DNA of 64,000 nucleotides from Celoporthe dispersa (Eukaryota > Ascomycota > Sordariomycetes > Diaporthales > Cryphonectriaceae), in contig WAID01000007.1 of NCBI GenBank assembly GCA_016584495.1, positions 916,001-980,000 of the forward strand, in the 5' to 3' direction. The notes under the pieces were generated by a model. The model was given only the letters and a program-made list of their open reading frames with translations, searched no databases and was not told the origin of the DNA. The position numbers were made by a program, and so were the translations under genes. Of the stretch, positions 34,442 to 47,108 are shown one piece after another. The stretch's first letter is position 1. Every line of letters begins with the position of its first letter.

Positions 34442-35631
34442 GATGCCTGTGTGCTCTTGTGCAGAGGGGAGCCGGGAGGGGGGTTTGTATATAAGGCACG
34501 GTGCAGTGCAGTCTGGGTATGATTGTATGGGGCCTTCTTCTTGTGGTCCCTTGGTCTTGCGGTTGATTCTCCCGCTGTGGCTTGATTTGTATGATGAGGT
34601 CACAAACCTTGGGGTGAGAACCGGCAGAAGCTGCCCACGCCTGTTCGTTTGATATGCTGTGTGTATGGGTCAGGGTTCTGCAGGCGATGTGTCGCATCGG
34701 GTGGCACAGCGGTGAGGCCACCCGGCTGGACCCATATTATACCTGGCTGCGTGTTGTCGCATGAAGGGGACAGCTCGTAGCTTGAGCGCCTGGAGAAGCC
34801 CTGGCCTGCGGAGGTAATTGACTCACGGACAAGCGATGATGCTGCGCCGAGAGTGGTGCTGAACATGTCACAAATTTAATCATGGCGGCCGCCTTCTTCT
34901 TCTCTCGACAGATCGCAGGTGTTTGGGCATGTGGCCGGGCGACAGTCTTCTTGGAGGGAATACCTGAGGCAGTCTTGGGCCTGAAGACGAGACTGTGGCG
35001 GAGTGGCTGAGGCAGCCCGCCAAAGAGGGGGAGAGGCGTGGCGGTTGCATGCCCATCTGCCGGTACCAAAACTGAGGTACACAGCGACAACTGACGTAAT
35101 TGGGCCTAACCCGTCCAGTGCCAGACTAGACCATGCCACCACGCCAACGCGCCAGGGGCAGAAATCAGGGAATCTCAATGCCGCCCACTCACCATGAAAG
35201 CAAGCCTTCTAATAAATATGTAGCAGTTATCTCTCACACTCCCTCGCTCACTCACATTCTCACTCTCTCTCGTGTGTCAACCGCCCATGACTGTCTGACT
35301 ACCACGACCGCTCTTGTCTCACCTTTTCCCCTGTCCAGCACGTCCGCAGCTCAGCAGCTGTCCGCGTCGTCAGAAGCGTCTTCCTCTGAAACAGGCTCAG
35401 ATACCACAGCCGCCAATACTTTCTGCAGCCCTAGCTGGGGGGGGCTGGACCAACGAGAGCAAGCTCCTCACGCCTGATCCCGACCACGTAGGCTGAGGAC
35501 ACGCCGACAGAAGGGAACCAGCAGGCTCTCCCCGATTTTAAAATCAATCCTCTGGTCGAACAAAGGAAAGGAGAAGAAGAAAAAGAGAAAACCCGTCTTT
35601 CAATTCGGAGTCGCCCTCATACACCGCCAAG
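34442..35631. other. Divergent intergenic region, VWA and DUF4112 genes
   Basis: 1.2 kb. Contains the promoters of two divergent genes; no supported gene. Plus-strand pyrimidine-rich stretch at about 35230-35345. Confidence 0.55.
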
Positions 35632-36458
35632 ATGTCTCAGGCAGTGGTCAACATGCTCGCCAAAAGGTGCTGAGCGATGCCGCCCAAAAGAACATCAACG
35701 CAAAGGTATGTACATATGTACCTCCTCACTTCCCCCAAGGCTAGGAGTATAACGAGAAAGAAAAGAAAAATAAAATAAAATGAAAACCCTGTTACTCACA
35801 TCTTACAACAGGATCCCTTCTTCGAGGAGGTCAAGGTCAACGATCGGCACGGAAACACAAAGGTCAAGAAGCAGAAGAAGGGCAGCCCACCAGGGCTTTC
35901 GCAGCATGACACCAAGATTCTCATGTCCGTCAGGAAGCGTGCGTACTGGCTCGACCTGAGCCTGTTCAACCTCTGCGGTATCCGGTTTGGCTGGAGCGCT
36001 ATCATTGGTCTCTTCCCTGGGTAAGTGTGGTCCTCATTGCCTCAAAGCTGGCTTCCGTGCTAGATGAAACGAGGCTGACCGAAATCACCACCAGAGTCGG
36101 CGATATCATAGACGCCATCATGGCGTACCTGCTGGTCTACCGCAAGGCCATCCAGGTCGACGGTGGTCTCCCCGGCGTGCTGCAGTCCCGGATGCTCCTC
36201 AACATCGCCATGGACTTTGGCGTCGGCCTGATCCCCTTCCTGGGCGACGTCGCGGACGCCTGGTTCAAGGCCAACACCCGGAACGCCTGGCTGCTGGAGG
36301 AGTACCTCATCAAGAAGGCCGAGGCGGAGCGGCGCGGCGGCGGGAACATCGAACGGGGCGCGGAGCAGATGCTGGACGCGCCTGCGCCTGCGCGGACCAA
36401 GAAGGGACGGCGCGGGGAAGAGGACGTGGAGATGGGCGTCATTAATAATGGACGATGA
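35632..36458 (+). CDS. DUF4112 family membrane protein
   Basis: Exons 35632-35705, 35812-36020 and 36095-36458 give about 215 aa. After a polar N-terminus (DPFFEEVKVNDRHGNTKVKKQKKG) comes the DUF4112 core: VRKRAYWLDLSLFNLCGIRFGWSAIIGLFPGVGDIIDAIMAYLLVYRKA and then LNIAMDFGVGLIPFLGDVADAWFKANTRN (seen as shorter blocks in the sequence, spanning two hydrophobic segments). The C-terminus is charged and ends GVINNGR. The first exon is frame-broken: four A at 35662-35665 where five are needed to read LAKKVLSDAAQKN. Everything after is in frame across both introns. Function unknown; the two Gly-Asp motifs near hydrophobic helices are the family signature. Confidence 0.85.
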
Positions 36459-37103
36459 CGGAGCCTGGAATGGGCGGGAAGAGCGTGTGTGCAGAAAGGA
36501 TACGGATGGTCTCGGTCCAGTAGGTAATAATGCGGAGGATCCGAGGAGAGGAGTTCTGCGCTTGTCACGCTCCCAACGACAGCATCTGATACCCAATCTA
36601 GCGGGCTGCCTGGGGAGGATGGGGGAGGGCTGGAGGCAACGAGACATGTTCATAGCGCGCAGCTTTCATAACATCTCAATTCACCTGTAATGATCAAACA
36701 CCTGGGGATCGACCCGTATATCAACGAGTATCGAGTCGAAAAAGATCCTGTTCATCTCAACAGGCACCCGCGATACTGCCGCGGTGTCTCCATTCCATCT
36801 ATCTAACCAGTGTTGCCTTGAAACTCCATAGGATGGTGCCGCCGGAAGGCGATGCTATCTACATTTAGGGTATGTGATAATATGCTCATCCAGAAAGAAG
36901 TCTTGTAACCTCGTGAGCTATCCGTATATGCTCCTCACGACAGCCGGAATCCCCTTTCCCGAGATCCCCTCATAGCCAGGTTCCAGCCCAATCCCGTCTA
37001 CACCAGACCCAAAAAAAAGAGAATCAAGGTCCCATAGCGGCCCTCAAATGCCCCCCCCTCCCCTATCCCCCCTCCTTCCAATCACAGAGCACACAAGCCG
37101 CCA
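36459..37103. other. Intergenic between convergent genes
   Basis: 0.6 kb between the 3' ends of the DUF4112 and Ras-like genes. Nothing recognised besides a C-rich stretch near 37050-37080. Confidence 0.5.
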
Positions 37104-38413
37104 TCAGCTGTTGAAATTTGTCATCCTCCCCATCCGCCCCAGGAACCTCCGTATGCGGTACTGCTTGGGCGGCTTCATAGGCGTGCGGAAGGATGCCGTC
37201 GACGATGTGGACGGCCTCTCGGTGGCCTTGATGAAGTGGCCGATCCCCGTGATGGCCTCGTCCACGCCGTGCTCCCCGCGCCGCTTGGACGTGTCGACCT
37301 CGAAGTAGGCGCACCCCCAGAGCTGCGCCAGTGCCTTGGCCTTCTCCCTCTGGGCCTTCATGTCCGCCTCGGCGCTCTCGTCAAAGGCTGTGGGGGAGAA
37401 GTCGCCCTCCTCCAGCTCTGGGTCCACTCCCACCCTTCAGGTCAGCCGGGAGAAGAGAAAGGAGAGAAAGAAGAAAAAGAAGAGCTCCTTTTCTGCCCCG
37501 GACAAAGCGGGAGGGGAGAGGTCGGGGGAAGGAGGGAATGCAAAGAACAACTTGCCCGGTGGAAACCGAAGCACAGTAGAGAAAAGGAGAGGAAAGAAAG
37601 AGACAACACGACTCACCCTGCGGGGGCGCCAGATCCCCGTCGCGGTTCCCGATGAGGAAGACCGGGACGTCCATGCCGCCGTCCCTCTCGTACTCGCTCA
37701 TGGTGATAATGTTGTGATGGTTGCGTGCCGCGCGCTCCACCTTGTCATGCAGCCTCTGGGTCGTCTCCAGCGACCGCGGCGAGTACAGGCTGAAGACGAA
37801 GGCGAAGGCCTCTGCGTACTCGATCTGGTACCGCAGCATGGCCTGGTCCGTCTCGGGGCCCAGCTCCAACAGCTCGATGGTGACGGTGGTCCCGGAGATG
37901 TCCATCAGCTTGCGGCAGCGGTCGTCATGGTCCGCGCCGGTGGTGCCGGTGGTGCCGGCGGGGTCGGGATCATCGACGTTGATGAACTGTGGGGGGTGGG
38001 CGGAGAGAAAGACATGTCAGTCAGTGAATGACGGTGTGGCGTGGGCCGGGTGAGATGTGAGAGGGAGAGAGAGAGAGAGTATATGTGTGTACGCAACAGT
38101 GACAGAGAGGATAGAGAGTGTAAGTGAGAGAAAGAGAGGTAGATGAAGTCTCAATAATGGATGCAGGAGGACAGACCTTCTGCAGCACCTTGTTCCGGCC
38201 GGCATACTCGTCGTCGTCTGCACATACGACAATGCTATACTCCGGAGGCTCAATGAGAGAAGGCAGGTCGAGGTATGTCTTGCTCCCTAGGTGACCCGCA
38301 GTCAGCCCACCCTTGTCGGCGAATCGTCTTCCTCCTCCCTCCTCCTCCGCCTGCAAAACCCCGAGCAGCGACTCCAGAGAGAGAGACTCACACTCACCTT
38401 GCGATAGTCTCAT
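37104..38413 (-). CDS. Ras-superfamily-like protein with degenerate G motifs
   Basis: Exons on the minus strand: 38413-38398 (16 nt), 38286-38177, 37986-37617, 37426-37104; 272 aa in frame. The fold order resembles a small GTPase: strand EYSIVVCADDDEYAGRNKVLQKF where the P-loop should be, ISGTTVTIELLELG for strand beta2-beta3, YAEAFAFVFSLYSPRSLE (Ras-like switch-2 helix strand), VPVFLIGNRDGD for G4, CAYFEVDTSKRRGEHGVDEAI for G5. The GxxxxGK[ST] of the P-loop, DxxG and NKxD are all altered, so nucleotide binding is doubtful. C-terminus is basic (KQYRIRRFLGRMGR) and lacks a CaaX box. The last junction uses an unusual gag acceptor; the more usual aag nine bases earlier would need one added G. 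Confidence 0.6.
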
Positions 38414-40403
38414 TCTGAAGAAGATCACCGGCCACGCACACAATTTTCTTCGGGTCAAGGGCACACACACCACACTTTACGCAACAGCGTTCATCCACCG
38501 GGGACCTGATTGTGGTCTCTGGGGGGCGGAACCTGTTCACGGGCCACCTCTCTTGACCGCCTCTCGAGGCCGCCCCCCTTCTTTTCTCCCAAGCGCGACC
38601 GGTCGGGACAGGCTGACACAGCCCCCAGCAGGAAATTTCGGAGTGCGAGGCCACAATTAATTGCAGGCCTTATTGGACGTGCCACGCGGCTCTTGCCCTG
38701 TGGGTGCTGTGGATCCGCACAGCTGGCCTGCGGCCGGGGTGTGTCGATGAAGTGCTCAGGGGCTGGTGGGCTGAGAAGTGCTAATTAGGGTTTTGAAGTC
38801 TGTTGGTTGGCGACTTCAGATGTCACTACAGCTTGTCGTCACGCTGTCTGGATCGCAGGAGGTGTAAGATATCTTTGTCTTTTTTTTTCCCTCCTTCTTC
38901 TCTATGCCGTATGATATTGGAAAAGAGAAATTTGATGACTGCCGCAGTCTCCCGCCAGCTCTCGATCCCAGAGACGGCCAGGGAGCAGACTCGTGCGACG
39001 TCGTACTGTATGCAGATGCGGTCCTCATGTCTGTTCCACAGCAGGCCTTTTTTCTTCTTCTTCTTTTTTTTTATCCAAAAAAAAACCAAAAAACCACCAG
39101 ACATCTTGAGTTTCGAATGCTTCAGGGTTGGTCAACAGCTGTGGCATGGCTACTTAGCCAACAGCACTGGCGGGCAAGTGTCCACCAGGGCCCAAAGGCA
39201 AAAGTCCTAAGTGTGCCTGAAGGAAGGGGTTGAGATCAGATTGCAGAGCCATCAGCGTCAAGGCCAGATGAAGAGCGGGCAGGATCTGCACTCCAGCTGT
39301 GTTGTGACTGGACTCTCTACCTGACGTAGCTGAACGCCGGGCTACCTAGGCTCTGTTGAGCCAGGCCAGAAGAGCACTGCCCATCGACCGACCTCTCTGT
39401 TTCTAGGAGACAATATCAGCACAGCCGGGAACGAAAGACCCTGCTATAAGACGCGCCGCGAAAGAGCAGCTGCTCGACGCAGCCTCAGTTCGCAACGGCT
39501 GTCAGGCCATGATGCGTAGATGAAAGCGCCAATGTCAGGCGCAGATTGACGAGACCAAGACCTCAGCCGGCTGCGATGGAACCTGAGGAATCGTCAGGAC
39601 GCTCGATCGAGTGGTGACCTCCTTGGGTACTGAAACAGGCCAAGACTCGCTGCAGACGACCTGGTGTCGAGCTGTCAAGCTGAGTGAGGGTACCAAGGAG
39701 ACCTTCAAGGCCCCTTCTGCCGTGGGTATTTTACAGTTGCCAACAGGAACGAACGGCCTCCGCTCGTCCTAGATTTTTTGTTGCAAAAATAAAAATAAAA
39801 AAAGAGGATCAAGAAGAAGAAGAAAAGAAAAAGGCAGCGTATCGATAATAGATAATTGGTAATTGGATATGATCATGAGTCCTCCAGCACAACATTGATG
39901 ATGACCCAGCCTTGGGAAAGTCATGCCGATAAGCAGCATTCCGACACCCGAGATATCACCGCGAGCCGTCCCGCCAAGCTTGCCCTTTCCGCACAGCAAT
40001 CTCTACCCCGCGATCAACCCCGCCAAGCAGCACAGCGTCATAAGTTTTCAGGCATGCCACTAACAGCTCCCAGCGATGCGCCTCTCCCGCTACTGATACT
40101 GAGGCCTGGTCCTCGCCGGCATCGCTATTGAGGGAGAGATTAGCAGGAGGATAAAAGAGCTGCCGTCAAGATCCCACCCCCACCTTGCCGCAGCTTGCCG
40201 CAGCCCAGAAGATCTCCGATCTGCGCCGGTTGAGCATTATCATAATTCTTGACAGCGAACCTCAAACCGACAAACCCCTCCTCAACCTCCACCTCCTCGT
40301 ACAACTCACTCCTCATCCCTCCTCAACCCGTTCCCATACCTGACTACCTACACATCTCGAACCTCGCGCCTACCTCCCCAAAACAGGACACTCAGCACAT
40401 ACA
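38414..40403. other. Divergent intergenic region, Ras-like gene and FDH
   Basis: 2.0 kb. No supported gene. Homopolymers near 38880 (T) and 39060-39090 (T then A). The last 150 bases before the FDH start are C/T-rich. Confidence 0.55.
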
Positions 40404-41897
<1,494 letters not shown>

Positions 41898-42466
41898 GGT
41901 AGTAATTTCGGATGGAAAAGATAAGTCGGTTAGATTATGCAGGGTGAAGAGGGAACAAAAATTTGTGATGAAGCTAAGGAGTTGGTGGTATGTGCGAGCA
42001 TTGTATCTGCAACGGCTGGCTGGCGGGGTGCTGTACCGAACCTGATGGAAACCAAACGAGAGTCGTTCAATTGAACATGACCATCTGAACACTTACTCAT
42101 CGTCCAACATAACCTGTCGAATCTCTAGTGAGCTCATGGGATTCCGTATAGAGGGTCACGATCTTCTCCACGTGACCGTTGCACATCACGGAACGCCGAA
42201 GATAGGTTGGGTAGGGCCACTCTTACTCGAGCCAAAGCTGCGAAACATACTTGCTTGAGCAGGTCGACCGGAGCTGGTGGCAAGTGCCTGTGGGCAAGAA
42301 GGGGTAGGCCACAAGGTCTACAGTGTCTACAAGGGAATTCTTCCTGGGCCAGCCTGCACCAGAGGGCTTTCCATACTCAACAACAATTATCCATTCTTTG
42401 CCTGGAAGTAACGATCCTACCTTCAAGCTCTTCCTTTCCTGTGCTAGGTTGCCATCGGACCCCACG

Positions 42467-42507
<41 letters not shown>

Positions 42508-43123
42508 GCACATACACACACATATCCAACTCGTTGACTACATCTCTCCTTCAGTGCTTGAAAGGTCTGTGCAAGACAAAGCAGGATGTGAAGGGCCAGG
42601 CTGTTGCCTCAAGTAGCTTGTCTGCCACAGAGAAGGAGAGAGCTGCATTGAATTTCAACTGATCTCCTTGTTGAAGGAAAGAGATGGGTAAGAGGGTAAG
42701 TGACTCTGTCTTTGAAAACCCACACCTCACTGTACGGCTCCCTTCTCTTCTCTCGCTCACGACACTTGCTGCTGGAGCGCTCACACTTACATAACTCTGA
42801 TAGAGACCACTCCCAGAGCATCATCTTTGGTCCTTTCCCTCAGCACAGACCCACCAAGCCCCAAAACTTCGAAAAGCACTCTGACACAAGTCGTCTGCCC
42901 TTCTGTACTTGGTCAGGACGGCGACCGCAGTTTTGATTCCGCCCACGAACGAAAGCGCAACATCGTTCCTGTTGGTTTCGCACTTGCCCATACGCCTTCC
43001 TCTTCTTTTTGAATATCTCTTGGCTCAACTCATCCAGCCTCTCCAACCATACCAGCCCTACCCCCCCTCCTTCTACTACGCCTTCCCGTAACAAACCTAC
43101 TGCTACCGCAAGCAAACAACAAA
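41898..43123. other. Intergenic, FDH to second 2EXR gene
   Basis: 1.2 kb without a supported gene. Contains a compound (CT)10(CA)10 microsatellite at 42467-42507. The 250 bases before the next ATG are C/T-rich. Confidence 0.55.
42467..42507. repeat. Compound (CT)n(CA)n microsatellite
   Basis: About ten CT units directly followed by ten CA units, intergenic. Confidence 0.95.
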
Positions 43124-44166
43124 ATGGCTGAACCTAATATCATCACGCGCAGCCGCGCCATAACCACGTTCCACCTGTTTTCTCGGCTTCCCAACGAGCT
43201 GCGGTGCAAGATCTGGCGGGAGGCCATGCCTCGCCACGGGATTTATCCCGTATCCTGCGAATCGAACATGGACGACGGCATACAGCTTGAACTTTCGCTC
43301 CAGCCCCTCCCCCCGCGACGAGTGGGAGGCCGCGTTTACGGAACGCGTCTGCACTACCAAAGCGCTCCTGGCCGCCTGCCAGGAGTCTCGACATGAAGTC
43401 AAGCTGTGTTACCCCCACACCCTACCGATCGCCGCTGGAGAGATGCGAATTCACACCGCGAGGGATCTCGTCCTGATCATCCGGACCCGTACGGTCTATG
43501 ATTACTTCTTCACCGAGAAGATTAATTTCGACAGGGTCAGGTTTACCGGCGACTGGCACCGGCATTTGCAGAAGGTCGCCCTGCAGATCTGGTGGCTCGA
43601 GCGCTCCTGGAGGAAGGGACCTCGGTTGCCAGCCGGCATCAGGACTAAGGAGCGTAAGAGATTCTTCAGAAACACGACCGGATTTTTCAAGAGCTTCCCC
43701 AAGATACAGCAATTGGTCCTAGTCTACAACTTCGACGTTTTTGGCCCTTACGGTCTGAGCAAGCGGGCAAAGAAGCACCTGAAAGAGCAGACGTCCATGT
43801 ACTACTATAGCGGTATGCATCCCGACTACTCCGCGGATTTTGGCTACTTGGCCTTCTTTTTCGATCCGACTGGTCACCCCTTACGCCGCTATGCCGCTCA
43901 CCTGAGCGAACGGCTGCACAAGGCCGACGAGGAGGAGGAGGAGGGAGGAGGAGGAGGAGGAGGAGGAGGAGGAGGAGGAGGAGGAGGAGGAGGAGGAGGA
44001 GGAGGAGGAGGAGGAGGAGGAGGAGGAGGTGGTGGTGGAGAAACAGAAGATACCATCCGGCCAGAATACCGGCACCGGGGACCAAGAGCCTCGAAAAATC
44101 GATATCCAGACCATATGGAACGTCGATGAGGACTGGCAGCATTACTTCAAGCCCATGAGCTTTTGA
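43124..44166 (+). CDS. 2EXR-domain protein with acidic/Gly trinucleotide tract, frame-broken
   Basis: Second 2EXR protein in the window. N-terminus: TTFHLFSRLPNELRCKIWREAM (2EXR), then IYPVSCESNMDDGIQLEL. A one-base excess in the C run at 43309-43314 separates this from the next block, DEWEAAFTERVCTTKALLAACQESRHEVK. A long conserved-looking domain follows (IHTARDLVLIIRTRTVYDYF, WHRHLQKVALQIWWLE, FKSFPKIQQLVLVYNFDVFG, LAFFFDPTGHP). After KAD a GAG tract changes register at 43944 (an extra G). As printed it encodes poly-Gly; without that G it encodes 33 Glu and continues into KIDIQTIWNVDEDW and HYFKPMSF, stop at 44164-44166. I judge the Glu reading to be right. About 346 aa. Function unknown. 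Confidence 0.75.
43929..44028. repeat. (GAG/GGA)n trinucleotide tract inside a gene
   Basis: About 100 bases of GAG units, with a single extra G at 43944 that shifts register from GAG to GGA. Coding; either poly-Glu or poly-Gly depending on that base. Confidence 0.95.
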
Positions 44167-46274
44167 GCAGGCGACCGAGCTGGCTCAGAGCAGGGAGCGG
44201 CAAGGGACGACGGCATCCGACAAGCACCACCCTGAGGCGGATCTACACAAAGAGGGAGGAGAATCAATTTGTGGCCTCGGTGAAAGACGAAGGGACACAG
44301 ATATCAATGAGAAACCAAACCTGGTAAGGAGGAATATGTCGGCAGCGATGAGAATGATTGGGACAACGCTGGGCCTCTGAGCAGAGCAAATGGAAGTTGG
44401 AAAAAGGTAGCTAACCCACCTACTCGCCAAACACGAAGCGAGAAGGAAGAAACGTGCGGTAGCAATTCGCATTCCGACTTACAAATACCAAACACTGCCT
44501 GCTCATGTTATTCTCCATGACATCGTAGAGCGAAATTCCGATTTTCGTGTCTTGGCCTGGCTGCGATGAGGGCCTCCCCTGACGAGGAAACCTGCGTAGT
44601 CCTGAGATTCCAGGAACCCGTCTCTCAAACAACACTGAGTCAACTGCTGATGTGATGAGCATCCAAAAAAAATTTTTTTTTTAAAAAAAAACCCCCCAAC
44701 AAAATCGCTCCAGTAAGTATTCAGTCTCTGGCGTCTTTGCAGGTTTTCCCATCTTGTCGATGCCGCCGTAAGCTGAGCACCGACGCCACCACCTGCTCAA
44801 AATCCCGCCTAGAGCTTGACCTGACCTGTTCTGCCGTGGGTCTCCACGAAGACACCAAAGCACTTGGGGAATACTTGGCATCACAGCTTGGCAGCGTAGT
44901 ATCCGGGACGTGCGTGCACTGCGTCTGCACACTCGGAACGGAGCGGTCCCTTCTAGAGTATCCCTTCCTATAGTACTACTACGACGTAGCATGGCACCTG
45001 GGCTCTTGGCGCAGCAAGACGTCTGCGGTCTGGGGTTCGTGTCGGCTCCACCCGGCCGTGCAGCATCGCGATGCGCAGCTGGTAAAGGTAATGAATGAAC
45101 CGCCTGGCAGGTCTCGACTGGTCGAGGCCATCGGGCGTGGACGTGTGAAGGACGGATGCTACATCATGGAGATCGCCCGAGCCCACGAGGACCGCTTGTC
45201 GCCGCCGTGGATGAGTGTGAGGTCGAGGGAGTGCGCACCCACACACATCGTGGCGGCTGCCGCCTGGGACGCCCCAGGCCTCCCGCTGCAGGTCCACTGA
45301 GATGCGACGGAAGGGACCACCCCTGCGTGGCGATGAACCTCTCCCTCCGGCTCAGCGACCGAGCAAGTGGATATGCACACGAAATTTGCTATTGAGGGCC
45401 TGCTGTGGGGACGAATCCGTCAAAGAGGACAAGCGGAATGCGTCGTAGGTCTCGGGAGCAGATTGATGGCGTGCTGGTCCTACAAGATCGTCAAGGCTCA
45501 CGAGGTGATCTTTCTTCTGGTGTCAATGGTAAAATCGTGCAGATCCAACATGACACCGACGTGACTAGCTAGGCCGTCAAGAGTCCCTTGAGACGATGAC
45601 CATCCTGCCACCGTCACTAGGTTGAGCCTGGCGCGAGGAGAAAGCTTTCTTCTTCTTCTTTTCTCTCTCTCTCTCTCTCCTTCTTCTTGCGTGCGCCGGA
45701 CTTGATACTGCCAAGGGCCTGAAATTTCTGATCCACTGTGATGTACAAGTATTCATTCCTATGGGATTCCTGTAGGTGTGGGACCTGGTTAGTCGAGCTG
45801 GACACCCCTCCCTGCCAGCCATGGTTCCGCTCATGTATAGCCAATGGGAGTCAGGTAGTGCGTAGTGCAGTGGAAGAAACCATTCTCTCTGAAGAATGTG
45901 TGATCAAGTACTATGAACACCAGACAAGATGAACTCTTAATTGCAAAGAGGTAGTCACCCTAGCAGCTAGCTCGTTGGTCCGAAAGCGGCGATGATGATG
46001 ATGATGAGCATTGCTGGGCGTATAGCAGCATACTAAGCAAGTAAGCTGATCATGACCCGCGATCGACGACCATAACAGCAACTAACACCCTTGGCAGGTC
46101 GGCATGTGGGCAGCGAGACACATACAGACCTGCAGTGTACATAGTATGATCTATCTGGTCATGAGCACTTCGGAGAATTTACTCAAGCTGGCAGATAGCA
46201 TAGATACGGCCCGTACAGAGCGAAGGGGGTGGGGACTGCATCCCGCCGTACCTACCGCCACCCCACCGAAGACT

Positions 46275-46283
46275 TTATCAGAT
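46275..46283 (-). promoter_or_regulatory. SreA/Urbs1-type GATA site (ATCTGATAA, reverse)
   Basis: Exact match to ATCWGATAA, the extended GATA consensus bound by iron-repressing GATA factors of ascomycetes and Ustilago. It is inverted relative to the second copy 50 bases downstream, and lies 826 bases upstream of the siderophore transporter start. Confidence 0.6.
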
Positions 46284-46333
46284 CCTACTAGCACACAGCC
46301 GGTGGACGCCAGCCAGCTAGCGCCTTTCCCATG

Positions 46334-46342
46334 ATCTGATAA
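46334..46342 (+). promoter_or_regulatory. SreA/Urbs1-type GATA site (ATCTGATAA)
   Basis: Second exact copy, forming an inverted pair with the site at 46275-46283. In related fungi siderophore transporters are repressed by SreA under iron sufficiency through such sites. Confidence 0.65.
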
Positions 46343-46782
46343 AATCGCTAGCGCAGGCGCAGGACATGCGTCTTTCGGTTCCGGTAGGTGAGCAGGACTG
46401 CCAGGAAGGCTGCCAGGCACAGAGACGCAGTTGGAGACGACCAGAGAGGGCCGGCTGGGCGGGTTGCGTGGGGAACGTTACAGGCACCCGCTCTGCAGCC
46501 TCCTCTGGTCACAGAGACGGTGCTACCTTCCATCCCCCCCCTACTCGGAAGCTAAACCGGGATCACACAGCTCTTGGGCCCCTGCTGGCCTGGCCAAGCG
46601 CTGCAGGTCGCTGCTGTGGTAGGTGGGCGTTGCCAATGACGGTAGCCGCCGGTGGAAAGAGAGGTGGGGAGGGGGAGAAGAGGGAAAACAGAAGGGAAAA
46701 AATAATTATCATGATGACCAGGCGTCTTTGGTCTAGTCGGTCCAACAGCAGCGGTCCCTGCAGCTCAAGCTCTCATCCTTCC

Positions 46783-46790
46783 TATTTAAG
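46783..46790 (+). promoter_or_regulatory. TATA-like box (TATTTAAG)
   Basis: TATTTAAG in an otherwise GC-rich stretch, about 320 bases upstream of the chosen ATG of the siderophore transporter. Plausible core promoter; not decisive. Confidence 0.35.
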
Positions 46791-47108
46791 GCCGACCACC
46801 CAACCTGCGAGGACACCACCGGGGATTAACCTCTCTGTCCTGCCCGTGCTTGAGTTTGTTCTGTTCTCCTTGTCCTCGAGCCCCTCACGAGCTACTGATC
46901 GTCGAGCCTGCTGTCAAGCGGTCAGGCTGCGGTCAGTGAAGCGGGTACTACATAGCTTATAGGTATGCTGAGGCCCATGGTTTCCCCACCCAATGCTTCT
47001 GAGGATGGCCAGCAGTCTGCTGCACAGCCATCTCCACAGCTGCTGTTCAGGTCCACTGACGACAGGTCCGATGGAACAGACACAGAGACACACACATACG
47101 TCGCCAAG

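Larger units (their letters stand above)
44167..47108. other. Long intergenic region upstream of the siderophore transporter
   Basis: 2.9 kb. No gene I can support; short open frames at 44681-45300 are ambiguous. Contains an A8-T10-A9-C6 block (44665-44697), a (TC) stretch near 45660-45680, a (GAT)n near 45985-46000, the two ATCTGATAA sites, and a TATTTAAG box at 46783-46790 about 320 bases before the transporter ATG. Confidence 0.5.

Noticed and set aside
44681..45300. Several 60-110 residue frames as a decayed gene
   Set aside because: Some peptides look protein-like, but no family is recognisable and frames on both strands are equally plausible.
46965..47108. Upstream Met as start of the siderophore transporter
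   Set aside because: Poor start context and Ser/Thr/Pro-rich leader; MGFLHRHK at 47109 matches the usual beginning of the family.
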